DNA of 64,000 nt from Gentiana macrophylla (GCA_026214975.1 CM047806.1:82321599-82385598), one strand, 5' to 3'. Shown: positions 11,974 to 23,074, counted from the stretch's first letter. Program-made: numbers and translations. The notes: generated from the sequence alone by a model not told the origin.

Positions 11974-12365
11974 TGTGGTATCAGAGTCAGGTTAAAAATT
12001 TACGATATCGAGAGCATAATTAATTTAGGAGTGGAATAGCATATAAGATTGCATCTTTTATATATTTTTTATATACATGCGATTGAATGATTTGGTTGAC
12101 GAGATGGATTGGGGTTGGTACTTGTTTACCGTTAGATCTATTGTAAACTCGTATAATTTGTATTATACGAGTATAGGATACATGTAATTTATTTTGTAAT
12201 TTATGTATTTTATTTTTACAATTTAAATTTCATAATAGTAGTATTTTTTTCCCGTCGTCAGATCCGTCGGCCAAAAGCTTCAATGAGGAAGGAAAAGTGG
12301 CGCAGCATCAGCATAATAAAAAATAAAAAAAAGGATCCAGACACCGAACGAAAAAAATAAAAAAA
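11974..12365 (+). other. element E leader, non-coding
   Basis: This is A/T-rich internal leader following the primer site. It contains a direct repeat GTATAATTTGTATTATACGAG and no open frame of note. It ends where Helitron-like element F probably starts, in an A-rich run. Confidence 0.55.
11976..11988 (+). other. primer-binding site of E (initiator-Met tRNA)
   Basis: TGGTATCAGAGTC begins two bases after the 5' LTR. It matches the 3' end complement of plant initiator methionine tRNA (TGGTATCAGAGC) apart from a late base, which is standard for copia elements. Confidence 0.9.
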
Positions 12366-12671
12366 TCTTATATTATATTTTCAAGAGAATAACCGTCAAA
12401 TTATCCGTTTTTTCCAATTGACCCGACCTGTACCCGGCTCTTGACATGCGTTCAGCCAAAAAAAAAAAAAAAAAAAAAGGGGGACCAGTTTTAACTTACT
12501 TTAAGCCCTGAACTCCTCCTCTATACCGTGCCACGTCTCTCTCCTTCCTTAATTCCCCAATCCTCCAACTCCCCCGCACTCCCTCTCAATCTCCCCACAC
12601 CCTTGAAATCCTCCCGGTAACTTCCAATTCTCTTCTTACCCAATTCTCAAAACACGATCAACCTATCAAAT

Positions 12672-13225
12672 CAATGATTTCTACAAGACTATGGCATGGC
12701 AAGGATTATCAGACTGATGGAAATTCTATTATTCAACACTGACAAATCAATGATTTCTACAAGACTACGGCATGGCAAGGATTATTAGACAGATGGAAAT
12801 GCTATTATTCAACACTGATAGAGAGGCTTATTAATTTCAAGTGTATATATATATTACTCCCTCCGTTCCGAAATAACTGATGCAGTCGCCAAATGCACAC
12901 AGATTAAAGAAACCATTTATTGCATTGACTTTTATATGAAATATACTATAATGCCCTCAACTAAAAAAACCTTTGAAATACAAACGACATTTGGAGTACC
13001 AAAAATATGCATTTAATGAAGGGTAAAGTAGAAAAAATACATTAAATATTCTATTGAAATGCGAACTGCCTTAGTTATTTTGGAACGAATCTTTTTGGCA
13101 ACTGCATCAGATATTATGGAACGGAGGGAGTAGTGCCCAGCAGTTGAATAATGCTATTATTCAACACTGACTGCGAGGCTTCTTAATTTCAATGGATGAA
13201 TCTGTGCCCAGCAGTTGAATAATGT
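12672..13225. repeat. duplicated cargo segments in Helitron F
   Basis: AATGATTTCTACAAGACTA followed by GGCATGGCAAGGATTAT occurs at about 12673 and again at about 12746. CTATTATTCAACACTGA occurs at about 12726, 12801 and 13153. The block TGTGCCCAGCAGTTGAATAAT flanks the MITE. These look like local tandem duplications, partly separated by the MITE insertion. Confidence 0.7.
12855..13132. mobile_element. Stowaway-type MITE
   Basis: The 278-bp element has TA-flanked terminal inverted repeats. CTCCCTCCGTTCC at the left is matched by GGAACGGAGGGAG at the right, and the match extends for about 34 bp with a few mismatches (CTGATGCAGTCGCC against GGCAACTGCATCAG). It has no coding capacity. The termini are those of Tc1/mariner-derived Stowaway elements. 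It lies within Helitron F. Confidence 0.9.
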
Positions 13226-13229
13226 TCAG

Positions 13230-14120
13230 GTTCGGAGTTTCCAAGCTTCCATCGGTTTGAAAATATTATGTTCTGGTCAAAATTAACATCTCAATTCACC
13301 AAAATATTATGTTCTCATCAACCTTCCATCGCTTTAGTATTGTGTTTTGGCTTCAATTTGCATTCAGCTTTTCTGGGGTCGAGTTGTTATGCGGAAATTG
13401 CTTAACATTCCCACTAAAGACTCCGATTACATTTTTTTCACCTATTTATCACATTTTTTTTCTTGGTCCTGAGTTTTGACTTGGTTGTTTTAGGACAGAA
13501 TCGTGTGTGGGTTGATATGAATTTTTGTGGAGGGTATGGTGTTTGATCAAAGTTATTAATACCAAACATTTTTTCTGCTGAATGTCAAAACATGTAGTTA
13601 TTTCGCTGCTACCAATCGTGGTATATAAAAGGGATAGTTGGTAGTGTAATTAATGAAGTTTTACTTTTGTATCATTGTAAACTCTTATTATACGAGTTCT
13701 TCTAATCAAGAAGTCATCCAGTCGAATCCCAAATGGATTTCTTCCCCTCTTTGATTTTTTCTCTGTTTTTTTATTGTTGCTCCATTGCACTGTTCTACAA
13801 TTTTTTTTGTTAATACTTTAGGTGATTTTTATTGCGTGTGCACCCTATCCAGTTGTAAACTATGTTATCGGTTCACTCTTTCAGGGACATATTTCTTGCA
13901 CCTTAACTCTAGAAATAGCAATTACGTTTGCAGAGTTCAGTAACTGACGGGTGTGGCTATGTGTCATTTCTTTATCCATAAATTTGGTTGTCTATTTTTT
14001 CTTCATTTGCTTTTTTGGGAGGTATGTGGATTCCTCTATGGCTGAATAAAGTAACTTTTTGCTTCCTTTATTTCCTCTCGATTTCGGCTCTAATACAAAT
14101 ATGATGTTTTCACATTTCAG
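13230..14120. other. intron-like T-rich DNA of Helitron F
   Basis: This is T-rich plus-strand sequence with no open frame that I can identify. Its composition matches plant introns, as expected for captured genomic DNA. No repeat or RNA gene is seen. Confidence 0.35.
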
Positions 14121-14122
14121 AC

Positions 14123-14240
14123 ACATCTCTCCAGCGAAAGATTCACAACTTAGTGCAAGAGATAGAAAGTTTGAAGGTTGTGCATCAAAATAACATGCGT
14201 CTTCTATTCCGAAGGCTATTTGTGCTCAGAAGACAATGAT
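14123..14240 (+). pseudogene. unidentified exon-like fragment (helical)
   Basis: A TTTCAG acceptor-like site is followed by an open stretch encoding SLQRKIHNLVQEIESLK and a basic tail, ending at TGATAG. The short amphipathic Leu/Glu/Lys segment looks like part of a coiled coil. I do not recognise the parent gene. It probably belongs to the Helitron cargo; chance coding cannot be excluded. Confidence 0.3.
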
Positions 14241-14385
14241 AGAGATTAGTGTAGATGGCTCGCATTAAAGGCAAAATTGGTGAGTCACTGGTGGTTTTTT
14301 TTTCAATAGTAACATTAAGAACAGTAAGTTTTCATACTTCTCTTTGTTTCAATTGCAGAAAGTTGTATGCTTCTTAGACTTGAAA

Positions 14386-14625
14386 CCCGTGTCGGCGTAT
14401 CGATTGTGGGTTTTGATTTACTTTCATAGTATCGATTGCAGGTGTCCATACTCCGTGTGTACAAACCATTATTATGTTTTTTTTTCCTCAATTAACTTCA
14501 TATGGTTGACTGGTGAATTACGCAGTCAAAACACGATTTACTCGGCGTATCGATTGTGGGTTTTGATTTACTTACATAGTATCGATTGCAGGTGTCCATA
14601 CTCCGTGTGTACAATCCATTATTCT
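14386..14625 (+). repeat. direct duplication of about 85 bp in Helitron F
   Basis: TCGGCGTATCGATTGTGGGT continuing to CTCCGTGTGTACAA occurs at about 14392 and again at about 14543, separated by about 65 bp. The copies differ at only a few positions. Confidence 0.8.
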
Positions 14626-14779
14626 TTGTTTTTTTTTAACATTTGCCTTACGTTTGGCTGCCAATACTGTTGTTGTAAACTTTTTTTGGTTCATTGTGAG
14701 TTCTGATTTAGTTCAGAAGATGCAGTCGTTGCGGGTAGAGAAAGTTATGGATTAGGATTTTATGATGTCAGAAAATTTC

Positions 14780-15101
14780 GTAATGAAATTTGATGTATCT
14801 CACATTTTTTCAATTTGTGGTTTTTTTTTCCAGAGTGATATGAAGTTGTGAGACATCGCTGCTACACACCTCAACAGTGGTATTTTTTGTTTATTTTTCG
14901 TTTGAATCGAGGCCCAAGTTTACCCTGCTGACTTTTAAAGCCTTCATCTGATTTTTTTTAGCAGTAAAACTACTTCATTTGATGTTTCTCATCTTTTTCA
15001 TGTTTGACTATAGATTCATAATGAAATTTGATGTATCTCATATTTTTTCAGTTTGTGGGGTATTTTTTTTCCAGAGTGATATGAAGTTGTGAGACGTCGC
15101 T
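14780..15101 (+). repeat. about 240-bp tandem repeat of Helitron F, left part
   Basis: The unit contains AATGAAATTTGATGTATCTC, CCAGAGTGATATGAAGTTGT and GAGACATCGCTGCTACACAC. It starts at about 14780 and again at about 15018, and the second copy is split by copia G at its GCTAC. The array resumes at 23070 and a third copy starts at about 23230. Confidence 0.8.
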
Positions 15102-15106
15102 GCTAC

Positions 15107-15404
15107 TGTTGAAAATGAAACTAAAACTGGAAAAATTAAACATGAAGAAGATGAACAAATTCAAAAAATGAAACAGGCGGGAAAATTCTCTTCCATTGAA
15201 TTGATGATGATTACAAGAAGTGAAGTATCCGTAATGCAATTGAGCCTTTATATAGACTCCTAAGTATCTAATTAACATACAAGTTAGTTACAAATGCCCA
15301 ACTAATTCCTAACAAACTTAACGCTTTTCACCACGTGTGTTCGATGAAATGTCCGAGAGAGAACTAACATCGCCTAACATCTTCATTCCATTTTATCTTC
15401 AACA
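15107..15404 (-). repeat. copia G 3' LTR
   Basis: The LTR is 298 bp. It contains TTTATATAGACTCC (minus-strand TATA TATATAAA, about 15248-15255) and is followed by the reverse complement of a GAGGGGGGA polypurine tract. It differs from the 5' LTR by short indels, for example an extra GGC-like insertion near 15176 and CATCGCC in place of CATCAGTC. Confidence 0.9.
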
Positions 15405-15896
15405 TCCCCCCTCAAGCTGTAATTAGGATAATTTCAGCTTGACATCGCCTAACATCTTCATTCCATTTGTGTAGTTAGTTTATCAACCTGAAGATGGATT
15501 GTAGATGTCTTTAGTTGGAAATTTAGGCATCAGTCTTGTAAGCTGCCGCTTTTCAACTGGTTTAGTTAGAATGTCAGCCAGGTTGTCTTCAGTTCTGACA
15601 GGCATAGGAATCAGAATTTTCTGTTGATACTTTTCACCACATGTGTTCGATGAAATGTCCGAGAGAGAACTAACATCAGTCTAACATCTTCATTGATGAT
15701 TACAAGAAGTGAAGTATCCAGAATGCAATTGAGCCTTTATATAGACTCCCTAAGTATCTAATTAACATACAAGTTAGTTACAAATGCCCAACTAATTCCT
15801 AACAAACTTAACCGCTTTTCACCACATGTGTTCGATGAAATGTCCGAGAGAGAACTAACATCAGTCTAACATCTTCATTCCATTTTATCTTCAACA
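15405..15896 (-). repeat. tandem duplication of copia G 3' end (partial LTR plus pol tail)
   Basis: The junction TTATCTTCAACATCCCCCC occurs at 15392 and again 492 bp later at 15884. The segment holds a second, 5'-truncated LTR copy (about 15650-15896) and a second copy of the pol terminus, TTGTAGATGTCTTTAGTTGG, at about 15498 and 15991. It is best read as an unequal-crossover or repair duplication. Confidence 0.85.
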
Positions 15897-15975
15897 TCCC
15901 CCCTCAAGCTGTAATTAGGATAATTTCAGCTTGACATCAGTCTAACATCTTCATTCCATTTGTGTAGTTAGTTTA

Positions 15976-16674
15976 TCAACCTGAAGATGGATTGTAGATG
16001 TCTTTAGTTGGAAATTTAGGCATCAGTCTTGTAAGAACTGCCTTTTCAACTGGTTTAGTTAGAATGTCACCAGTTGTCTTTGATTCGAGCAGGCATAGGA
16101 ATCGAGTAATTTTTCGTTGATACTTTTCTCTCACATAGTGACAATCAATCTCAATGTGCTTAGTTCTTTCATGAAAAACAGGGTTCTCTACAATATATGT
16201 TGCACTTTGATTGTCACAAAACAAAGGTACTGGTTGAGAATGCTGTATGTTGAAATCAGACAGCAAGTATAGTAACCACTGTATTTCACATGCTGTTAGG
16301 GCCATTGATCTATATTCAGCTTCTGAACTACTCCTACTGACTGTTGTTTGTTTCTTGCTTTTCCATGATATCAAAGATTCACCAAGAAAAACAGTGTAAC
16401 CACTGATGGATCTTCTGGTTTGAGTACAGCCAGCCCAGTCAGAGTCACTATAAGCTCTTAATATAAGATCACCACTGGAGGGAAAGAAAAGACCTTGTCC
16501 AGTCTTTCGCTTTAAGATATCTTAACAATCTATGAGCAAGACTAGATGATTCTCTCAGAGGTTTATCCAAGAATTGACTCAATTGCTGTACTGAAAAGGC
16601 AATGTCAGGTCTAGTGTTGCTAAGATAAAGGAGTTTACCAACTAGACTTCTGTAGTGAGTATTATCTTTAAGTT
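15976..16674 (-). pseudogene. copia G RNase H C-terminus
   Basis: Minus-strand coding for the Ty1/copia RNase [57 protein letters not shown] and DILTKPV. Catalytic acidic residues are visible in SSEAEYR and CDNQS. 16204-16674 is repeated at about 18531-19004, where it joins the main body of RT. At 16674 the strand of coding flips. Confidence 0.88.
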
Positions 16675-18530
16675 GTGGCTCTTACTGCTAGTACACAGGC
16701 TGTGGCAGATCCATCAGGTACTATCTATGAATGGATAGTAGATTCAGGTGCCACTGATCATGTTATATATTCATTCTCATTATTGTTATCTCCTAAACCT
16801 GTTTTTGGAGTCAGTGTCACATTACCAAATGGATCATGTGCACCAGTAACACACATAGGACAAGTTAGAATTAATAAAAGTCCGATATTAGATAATGTCC
16901 TTTGTGTACCCACGATTCACATATAATCTGATGTCTGTTGGTAAACTAACCAGTAATAAGAGGTATTCTCTGTGTTTTGGAGCTAATGGTTGTACCTTGC
17001 AGGACAATATATTGAAGAGAATGATTGGTTCAGCTGATTTGGTCAAGGGCTTATACATATTGAAGGCTGATCCTAATGATATGTTTTTGGATCATCAAGT
17101 TTCTTGTCAATCTGTCATGTTACCAGCATCCTTGTTATGGCACTATAGGCTTGGACATCCTTCTAAACAAAGAATGAGTATTATACACAAGTCTAATAGT
17201 GATATTAAAGCATGTATAGATACTGATTGTCCTGTATGTCCCTTAGCAAAGCAAAAGAAACTTAGTTTTTCATCCAGTGAATCTGTTACTGAACATGTTT
17301 TTGATCTTTTACATGTAGATATATGGGGTCCAAACAGATTTTGTACTTTTAATGGAGAATATTATCTTTTAACTGTTGTTGATGATCATTCCAGATTCCT
17401 TTGGGTACATTTGATGAAAAACAAGTCTGAAACTAGAGCTTTATTGCAAAAATTCTGTAATGTTGTTTCTACACAGTTTAGTAAACAGGTAAAGAAAATC
17501 AGATCTGATAATGGTCAAGAGTTCAAGATGGACACCTATTATGCACAAAAAGGCATAATACATGAAACATCTTGCACTCATACACCACAACAAAATGGTG
17601 TGGTAGAAAGAAAGCATCAACATTTGTTAAATGTGGCCAGGGCACTTAGGTTTCAGGCTGGTTTTCCTATGTCATATTGGGGACTATGTATTAAACATGC
17701 TACAATGCTTATTAATGTCACCCCTACTCCATTATTAAAAAATCAAACACCTTATTCTGTTTTGTATGGTAAACAACCTGTTTATAATGATTTGAAGGTA
17801 TTTGGTTGTTTGGCATATGCAAGTACAATTGCTCAAGGAAGAAGCAAGTTTGATAGTAGAACCAGAAAGTGTGTCTATATAGGGAACCCTCCACACACAA
17901 AGGGTTTCAACTTACTAGATCTTCAAACCAGGGAGTTTCTTATTTCAAGAGATGTAGTTTTTCATGAGAATTCTTTTCCCTTCTTATCTAATGCACTGCC
18001 AAGTAATACTGAGTCTGTATTACCTGTGCCAAATCTTCAAAATATTGATTCTGATGTTTTTAATCATAATGATGTGCAAGCAGGCATAGAATTTAATGAT
18101 CAGAATGGTGAGGATCTAGATAGTGAAAGCTCACTACAAACAGGAGATGCAGGGGATGTTGATTATGATGCTTCACAGATCATACAACCAAATTTAAGGA
18201 GGTCTATAAGAGAAAGAAAAGCACTGCACATTTGAAGGACTATCATAATACTGTGATAGGGACAACTACTAAAACTCCTCATACACTTGACAAAGTATTA
18301 ACCTTTGATAACTTGTCAAAACCCTATAGGGTTTTTTCTCGCAACCTGGATCTTTGAACAAGAGCCTACAAGTTATATAGAAGTCGCCAAGGATGAAAGC
18401 GCGAAGGCTATGCAAGAGGAGTTATTGGCATTACATAAGACAAAAACTTGGAAGCTAGTTGATTTACCCCCAGGCAAGAAGCCAATAGGCTGCAAATGGG
18501 TATATAAGATAAAGAGAAAAGCAGATGGAA
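16675..18530 (+). pseudogene. inverted extra copy of copia G protease-integrase-RT start
   Basis: Plus-strand copy of the same family as the minus-strand pol at about 19650-21490. It holds the aspartic protease motif WIVDSGATDHV (about 16730), the pre-integrase LLWHYRLGHPS and CPVCPLAKQKK, the integrase core (HVDIWGP, RSDNGQEF, VERKHQHLLN), the integrase tail, and the RT start WKLVDLPPGKKPIGCKWVYK (about 18450-18530). It abuts duplicated RNase H on both sides in the opposite orientation. It has no LTR, primer site or target duplication of its own, so it was not inserted as a separate element. A frameshift at about 16910 splits protease from integrase. Confidence 0.9.
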
Positions 18531-19481
18531 CACTTTGATTGTCACAAAACAAAGGTACTGGTTGAGAATGCTGTATGTTGAAATCAGACAGCAAGTATAG
18601 TAACCACTGTATTTCACATGCTGTTAGGGCCATTGATCTATATTCAGCTTCTGAACTACTCCTACTGACTGTTGTTTGTTTCTTGCTTTTCCATGATATC
18701 AAAGATTCACCAAGAAAAACAGTGTAACCACTGATGGATCTTCTGGTTTGAGTACAGCCAGCCCAGTCAGAGTCACTATAAGCTCTTAATATAAGATCAC
18801 CACTGGAGGGAAAGAAAAGACCTTGTCCAGGTGCTGCTTTAAGATATCTTAACAATCTATGAGCAGCAGCTAGATGATTCTCTGTAGGTTTATCCAAGAA
18901 TTGACTCAATTGCTGTACTGAAAAGGCAATGTCAGGTCTAGTGTTGCTAAGATAAAGGAGTTTACCAACTAGACTTCTGTAGTGAGTATTATCTTTAAGT
19001 TGTGGTGAATCTGCTGCCTCTAGTTTGATCTTGGAATCCATAGGTGTGCTGGAAGGTTTGGCTCCTAGGTATCCAAATTCCTTGAGTAAATCAAGACAAT
19101 ACTTCCTCTGATTCATTAATATTCCAGACTCTGATCTGGCAATCTCATAACCTAGAAAATACCTTAGCTGTCCCAAATCCTTGATGGTGAATGCCTCATG
19201 TAATAAGTCTTTAAGCCTCTGAATTTGCTGTAAATCAGGACTAGCCACTACTAAACATCCACATATACTAGGAAAGCTATAAAGTTACATCCTTGGCCTT
19301 TTGTGAAAAGACAAGTGTCATGCTTGGATTGAATATATCCTGCTGTGAGTAGGGCATCAGCCAACTTAGCATTCCATTGCCTACTTGCTTGCCTCAATCC
19401 ATATAAGGATTTAATTAGTCTGCATACTTGACCTTTATTTGTGAGTTGAAGACCGAGGTGGCCTCATATAGACCTCTTCAT
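18531..19481 (-). pseudogene. copia G reverse transcriptase palm and RNase H
   Basis: Minus-strand RT C-terminal half and RNase [53 protein letters not shown] and [10 protein letters not shown]. The upstream part to 19481 includes the degraded active-site region; YVDD is not cleanly readable there (the CCACTACTAAACATCCACAT stretch is damaged). RNase H is cut at about 18531, where the inverted segment begins. Confidence 0.85.
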
Positions 19482-20438
19482 CTAAGTCTCCATGTAAGAA
19501 GGTGTGTTTACATCTAATCGATGTAAATGCCATTTATTCAAAGATGCTAAACTGAGGAAAAGTCTGATAGTAGACAGCTTTGCAACAGGAGAAAAAGTGT
19601 CTAAAAAATCTATGCCTTCAGTCTGTGTATATCCTTTTGCCACTAATCTGGCTTTGTATCTATCAATGCTTCCATCTGCTTTTCTCTTTATCTTATATAC
19701 CCATTTGCAGCCTATTGGCTTCTTGCCTGGGGGTAAATCAACTAGCTTCCAAGTTTTTGTCTTATGTAATGCCAATAACTCCTCTTGCATAGCCTTCTGC
19801 CAGTTTTCATCCTTGGCAGCTTCTATATAACTTGTAGGCTCTTGTTCAGCATCCAGGTTGCAGGAAAAAACCCTATAGGGTTTTGACAAGTTATCAAAGG
19901 TTAATACTTTGTCAAGTGTATGAGGAGTTTTAGTAGTTGTCCCTATCACAGTATGATAGTCCTTCAAATGTGCAGGCTGCTTTCTTTCTCTTATAGACCT
20001 CCTTAAATTTGGTTGTATGATCTGTGAAGCATCATAATCAACATCCCCTGCATCTCCTGTTTGTAGTGAGCTTTCACTATCTAGATCCTCACCATTCTGA
20101 TCATTAAATTCTATGCCTGCTTGCACATCATTATGATTAAAAACATCGTAATCAATATTTTGAAGATTTTGCACAGTGTCTACAGACTCGAGTATTACTT
20201 GGCGGTGCATTAGATAAGAAGGAAAAGAATTCTCATGAAAAACTACATCTCTTGAAATAAGAAACTCCCTGGTTTGAAGATCTAGTAAGTTGAAACCCTT
20301 TGTGTGTGGAGGGTTCCCTATATAGACACACTTTCTGGTTCTACTATCAAACTTGCTTCTTCCTTGAGCAATTGTACTTGCATATGCCAAACAACCAAAT
20401 ACCTTCAAATCATTATAAACAAGTTGTTTACCATACAA
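19482..20438 (-). pseudogene. copia G integrase C-terminus and RT N-terminus
   Basis: A 318-residue open frame. It starts in the integrase C-terminal domain (KVFGCLAYAS, FDSRTRKCVYIG), passes an acidic linker (about residues 90-150) and enters RT with [44 protein letters not shown] and LDTFSPVAKLSTIR. It stops where the conserved VNxAFLHG motif should follow. The plus-strand copy at 17770-18530 matches the first two-thirds. Confidence 0.88.
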
Positions 20439-21499
20439 AAAGCAGAATAAGGTGTTTGATTTTTAATAATGGAGTAGGGTGACATTAATAAGCATTGTAG
20501 CATGTTTAATACATAGTCCCCAATATGACATAGGAAAACCAAACTGAAACCTATGTGCTCGGCCACATTTAACAAATGTTGATGCTTTCTTTCTACCACA
20601 CCATTTTGTTGTGGTGTATGAGTGCAAGATGTTTCATGTATTATGCCTTTTTGTGCATAATAGGTGTCCATCTTGAACTCTTGACCATTATCAGATCTGA
20701 TTTTCTTTACCTGTTTACTAAACTGTGTAGAAACAACATTACAGAATTTTTGCAATAAAGCTCTAGTTTCAGACTTGTTTTTCATCAAATGTACCCAAAG
20801 GAATCTGGAATGATCATCAACAACAGTTAAAAGATAATATTCTCCATTAAAAGTACAAAATCTGTTTGGACCCCATATATCTACATGTAAAAGATCAAAA
20901 ACATGTTGAAGAATGATTCACCTGGATGAAAAACTAAGTTTCTTTTGCTTTGCTAAGGGACATACAGGACAATCAAGATCTATACATGCTTTAATATCAC
21001 TATTAGACTTGTGTATAATACTCATTCTTTGTTTAGAAGGATGTCCAAGCCTATAGTGCCATAACAAGGATGCTGGTAACATGACAGATTGACAAGAAAC
21101 TTGATGATCCAAAAACATATCATTAGGATCAGCCTTCAATATGTATAAGCCCTTGACCAAATCAGCTGAACCAATCATTCTCTTCAATATATTGTCCTGC
21201 AAGGTACAACCATTAGCTCCAAAACACAGAGAATACCTCTTATTACTGGTTAGTTTACCAACAGACATCAGATTATATGTGAACTGTGGTACACAAAGGA
21301 CATTATCTAATATCAGACTTTTATTAATTCTAACTTGTCCTATGTGTGTTACTGGTGCACATGATCCATTTGGTAATGTGACACTGACTCCAAAAACAGG
21401 TTTAGGAGATAACAATAATGAGAATGAATATATAACATGATCAGTGGCACCTGAATCTACTATCCATTCATAGATAGTACACGATGGATCTCGCCACAC
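20405..21499 (-). pseudogene. copia G protease and integrase core
   Basis: 21499-20918 encodes aspartic protease (WIVDSGATDHV), the linker and the pre-integrase zinc domain (WHYRLGHPSKQR, CPVCPLAKQKK). 20788-20405 carries the integrase core (KIRSDNGQEFKMD, QNGVVERKHQHLLN). A frameshift at about 20918 and loss of the LLHVDIWGP frame separate the two. Integrase would insert the cDNA at staggered cuts giving 5-bp duplications, consistent with the GCTAC target of G. Confidence 0.88.
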
Positions 21500-21951
21500 T
21501 GTGTATACTAGAGAAGAGCCACAACTTGTCCAGGTTATCAGTCAACTTTACACCTTTTAGCATATTCATGATTGTATCATATTGAGACCTAGACATTGTG
21601 TTTGAATTGAAGCCAGAAACTCCTGTTTCTGAGTTATGTGAGATTGCATCCTGATAAGTATCTACACTTGTATCTTCCATATTAGGTAAGAAACCTTGAT
21701 CCATACTAATATGATTAGCTTGTATCGACCTCTTCCTCGCCTTTTGAACCAATAGGATAACCATACTTCTTGTAACACTTGTCAATAGTATGGCCTTCTT
21801 TTCCACAATATGTGCATTGTGGCCTTTTGCTATGTGCAATGTAACCTCTTCCACTACCTCTTCCTCCACCTCTTCCATATGAAACACCAGTCTGAGAAAT
21901 TTGACCATCTTGCTTGAAACCAATCTGTTTGTGCGCAAATAAAACTGCCTC
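21468..21951 (-). pseudogene. copia G gag C-terminus with CCHC zinc knuckle, frameshifted
   Basis: Just downstream of the gag open frame, another minus-strand frame encodes FKQDGQISQTGVSYGRGG, a Gly/Arg-rich stretch and one CCHC knuckle, CTYCGKEGHTIDKCYKKYG (about 21765-21823). This is the nucleocapsid part of gag. A one-base shift at the TAA (21952-21954) disconnects it from the N-terminal gag, and another break near 21730 disconnects it from protease. Confidence 0.82.
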
Positions 21952-22635
21952 TTATCTGCATTCTAGATCTGCATAACTGATTTGGCTTTCATGTTGCAAG
22001 GCCATATTGAACACTGTGGAGAGGTCTGGAATAGGTTTAGCCATTAAAACTTGTGATTTCACATTGCTGTATGAATCATTTAGCCCTTTCAAGAACCTAA
22101 TGATCTTGTCAGTTTCATCTTGTTCCTTGTAAATTGGTTTGGCCGTACAAGTGCAGGGTGGAGCAGGTCTCAAGACTACCAATTGATCCCACAAACTCTT
22201 TAATCTTGTGAAGTATTGTACTACTGATAATGCCCCTTGTTTTGTTGCATATATTTCTTCTTGAAGGTTTGACAGACGATAGGCATTACCAACCCCAAAT
22301 CTGTGATCAAGATCAACCCAAATCTCTCTTGCTGTTTCTAACCAGAAAATGCTCTGCTGAATCGAAACATCTACTGTAATTGACAAGCCAATTGAAACCA
22401 TATCGTTGCATTGACACCAGATTTCATAATGCCTATGTGTTTCAGGCGGCTTGGGCAAGGAACCATCAATGAATTTCAGCTTGCCTTTCATTGAGAGCAC
22501 CATGGATATAGCTCTTTTCCAACAATGATAATTCTCAGCTCCTTTCAATACAGGTTGAACAATCACAGCTGATGGATTCTCACCAGGATGAATATGATAA
22601 GGATTGACTGCTGCAATATCTCCTTCTTCAGCCAT
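21952..22635 (-). CDS. copia G gag N-terminal region (capsid-like, UBN2/Retrotran_gag)
   Basis: An open frame of about 228 codons from ATG at 22635 (MAEEGDIAAVNPYHIHPG). It carries the plant copia gag pattern NYHCWKRAISMVLSMKGKL, WCQCNDMVSIGL, ARE-IWVDLDHRFG, QYFTRLKSLWDQL and IIRFLKGLNDSYSNVKSQVL. An upstream in-frame ATG at 22701 would add a hydrophobic stretch from the leader; the MAEEG start is preferred because it begins the conserved domain and follows the leader after the primer site. The protein would assemble particles around element RNA. It ends prematurely at TAA before the zinc knuckle. Confidence 0.85.
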   Translation of the reverse strand: MAEEGDIAAVNPYHIHPGENPSAVIVQPVLKGAENYHCWKRAISMVLSMKGKLKFIDGSLPKPPETHRHYEIWCQCNDMVSIGLSITVDVSIQQSIFWLETAREIWVDLDHRFGVGNAYRLSNLQEEIYATKQGALSVVQYFTRLKSLWDQLVVLRPAPPCTCTAKPIYKEQDETDKIIRFLKGLNDSYSNVKSQVLMAKPIPDLSTVFNMALQHESQISYADLECR

Positions 22636-22759
22636 TGCCAAGAAATGAAGAAAACGACCAAGAAAAGAAAAAACGACGGAAAAGAAAATGTAGTTCCACA
22701 CTACAAATCAAGATCACGATTCCACACCGTAATCGATCAAGAAGAGTACAAATTGAAAG

Positions 22760-22772
22760 CTCACCGATACCA
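22760..22772 (-). other. copia G primer-binding site
   Basis: Read on the minus strand, TGGTATCGGTGAG directly follows the ...TTTTCAACA end of the 5' LTR. The first seven bases match the initiator-Met tRNA complement and the rest diverges. Confidence 0.75.
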
Positions 22773-23069
22773 TGTTGAAAATGAAACTAAAGCGGAAAAA
22801 TTAAACATGAAGAAGATGAACAAATTCAAAAATGAAACAGTGGAAAATTCTCTTCCATTGAATTGATGATGATTACAAGAAGTGAAGTATCCAGAATGCA
22901 ATTGAGCCTTTATATAGACTCCCTAAGTATCTAATTAACATACAAGTTAGTTACAAATGCCCAACTAATTCCTAACAAACTTAACCGCTTTTCACCACAT
23001 GTGTTCGATGAAATGTCCGAGAGAGAACTAACATCAGTCTAACATCTTCATTCCATTTTATCTTCAACA
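22773..23069 (-). repeat. copia G 5' LTR
   Basis: A 297-bp LTR with TG...CA ends and a minus-strand TATA box at about 22909-22916. It is followed on the right by target duplication GCTAC (23070-23074) and then the interrupted Helitron repeat. Confidence 0.92.
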
Positions 23070-23074
23070 GCTAC

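Larger units (their letters stand above)
15107..23069 (-). mobile_element. copia element G, full-length with internal rearrangements
   Basis: The LTRs are 15107-15404 (3') and 22773-23069 (5'), both TGTTGAA...TTCAACA in opposite reading, with a perfect 5-bp target duplication GCTAC (15102-15106 and 23070-23074). The primer site reads TGGTATCGGTGAG on the minus strand next to 22772. The polypurine tract GCTTGAGGGGGGA abuts 15404. Gag, protease, integrase, RT and RNase H read right to left. Two rearrangements spoil the 3' half: a 492-bp tandem duplication of the LTR/pol junction at 15405-15896, and an inverted integrase segment at 16675-18530 bordered by duplicated RNase H. Confidence 0.92.

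Noticed and set aside
16675..18530. A separate plus-strand copia insertion inside G
   Set aside because: No LTR, primer site, polypurine tract or target duplication is present, and duplicated RNase H flanks it on both sides, so it is an internal rearrangement.
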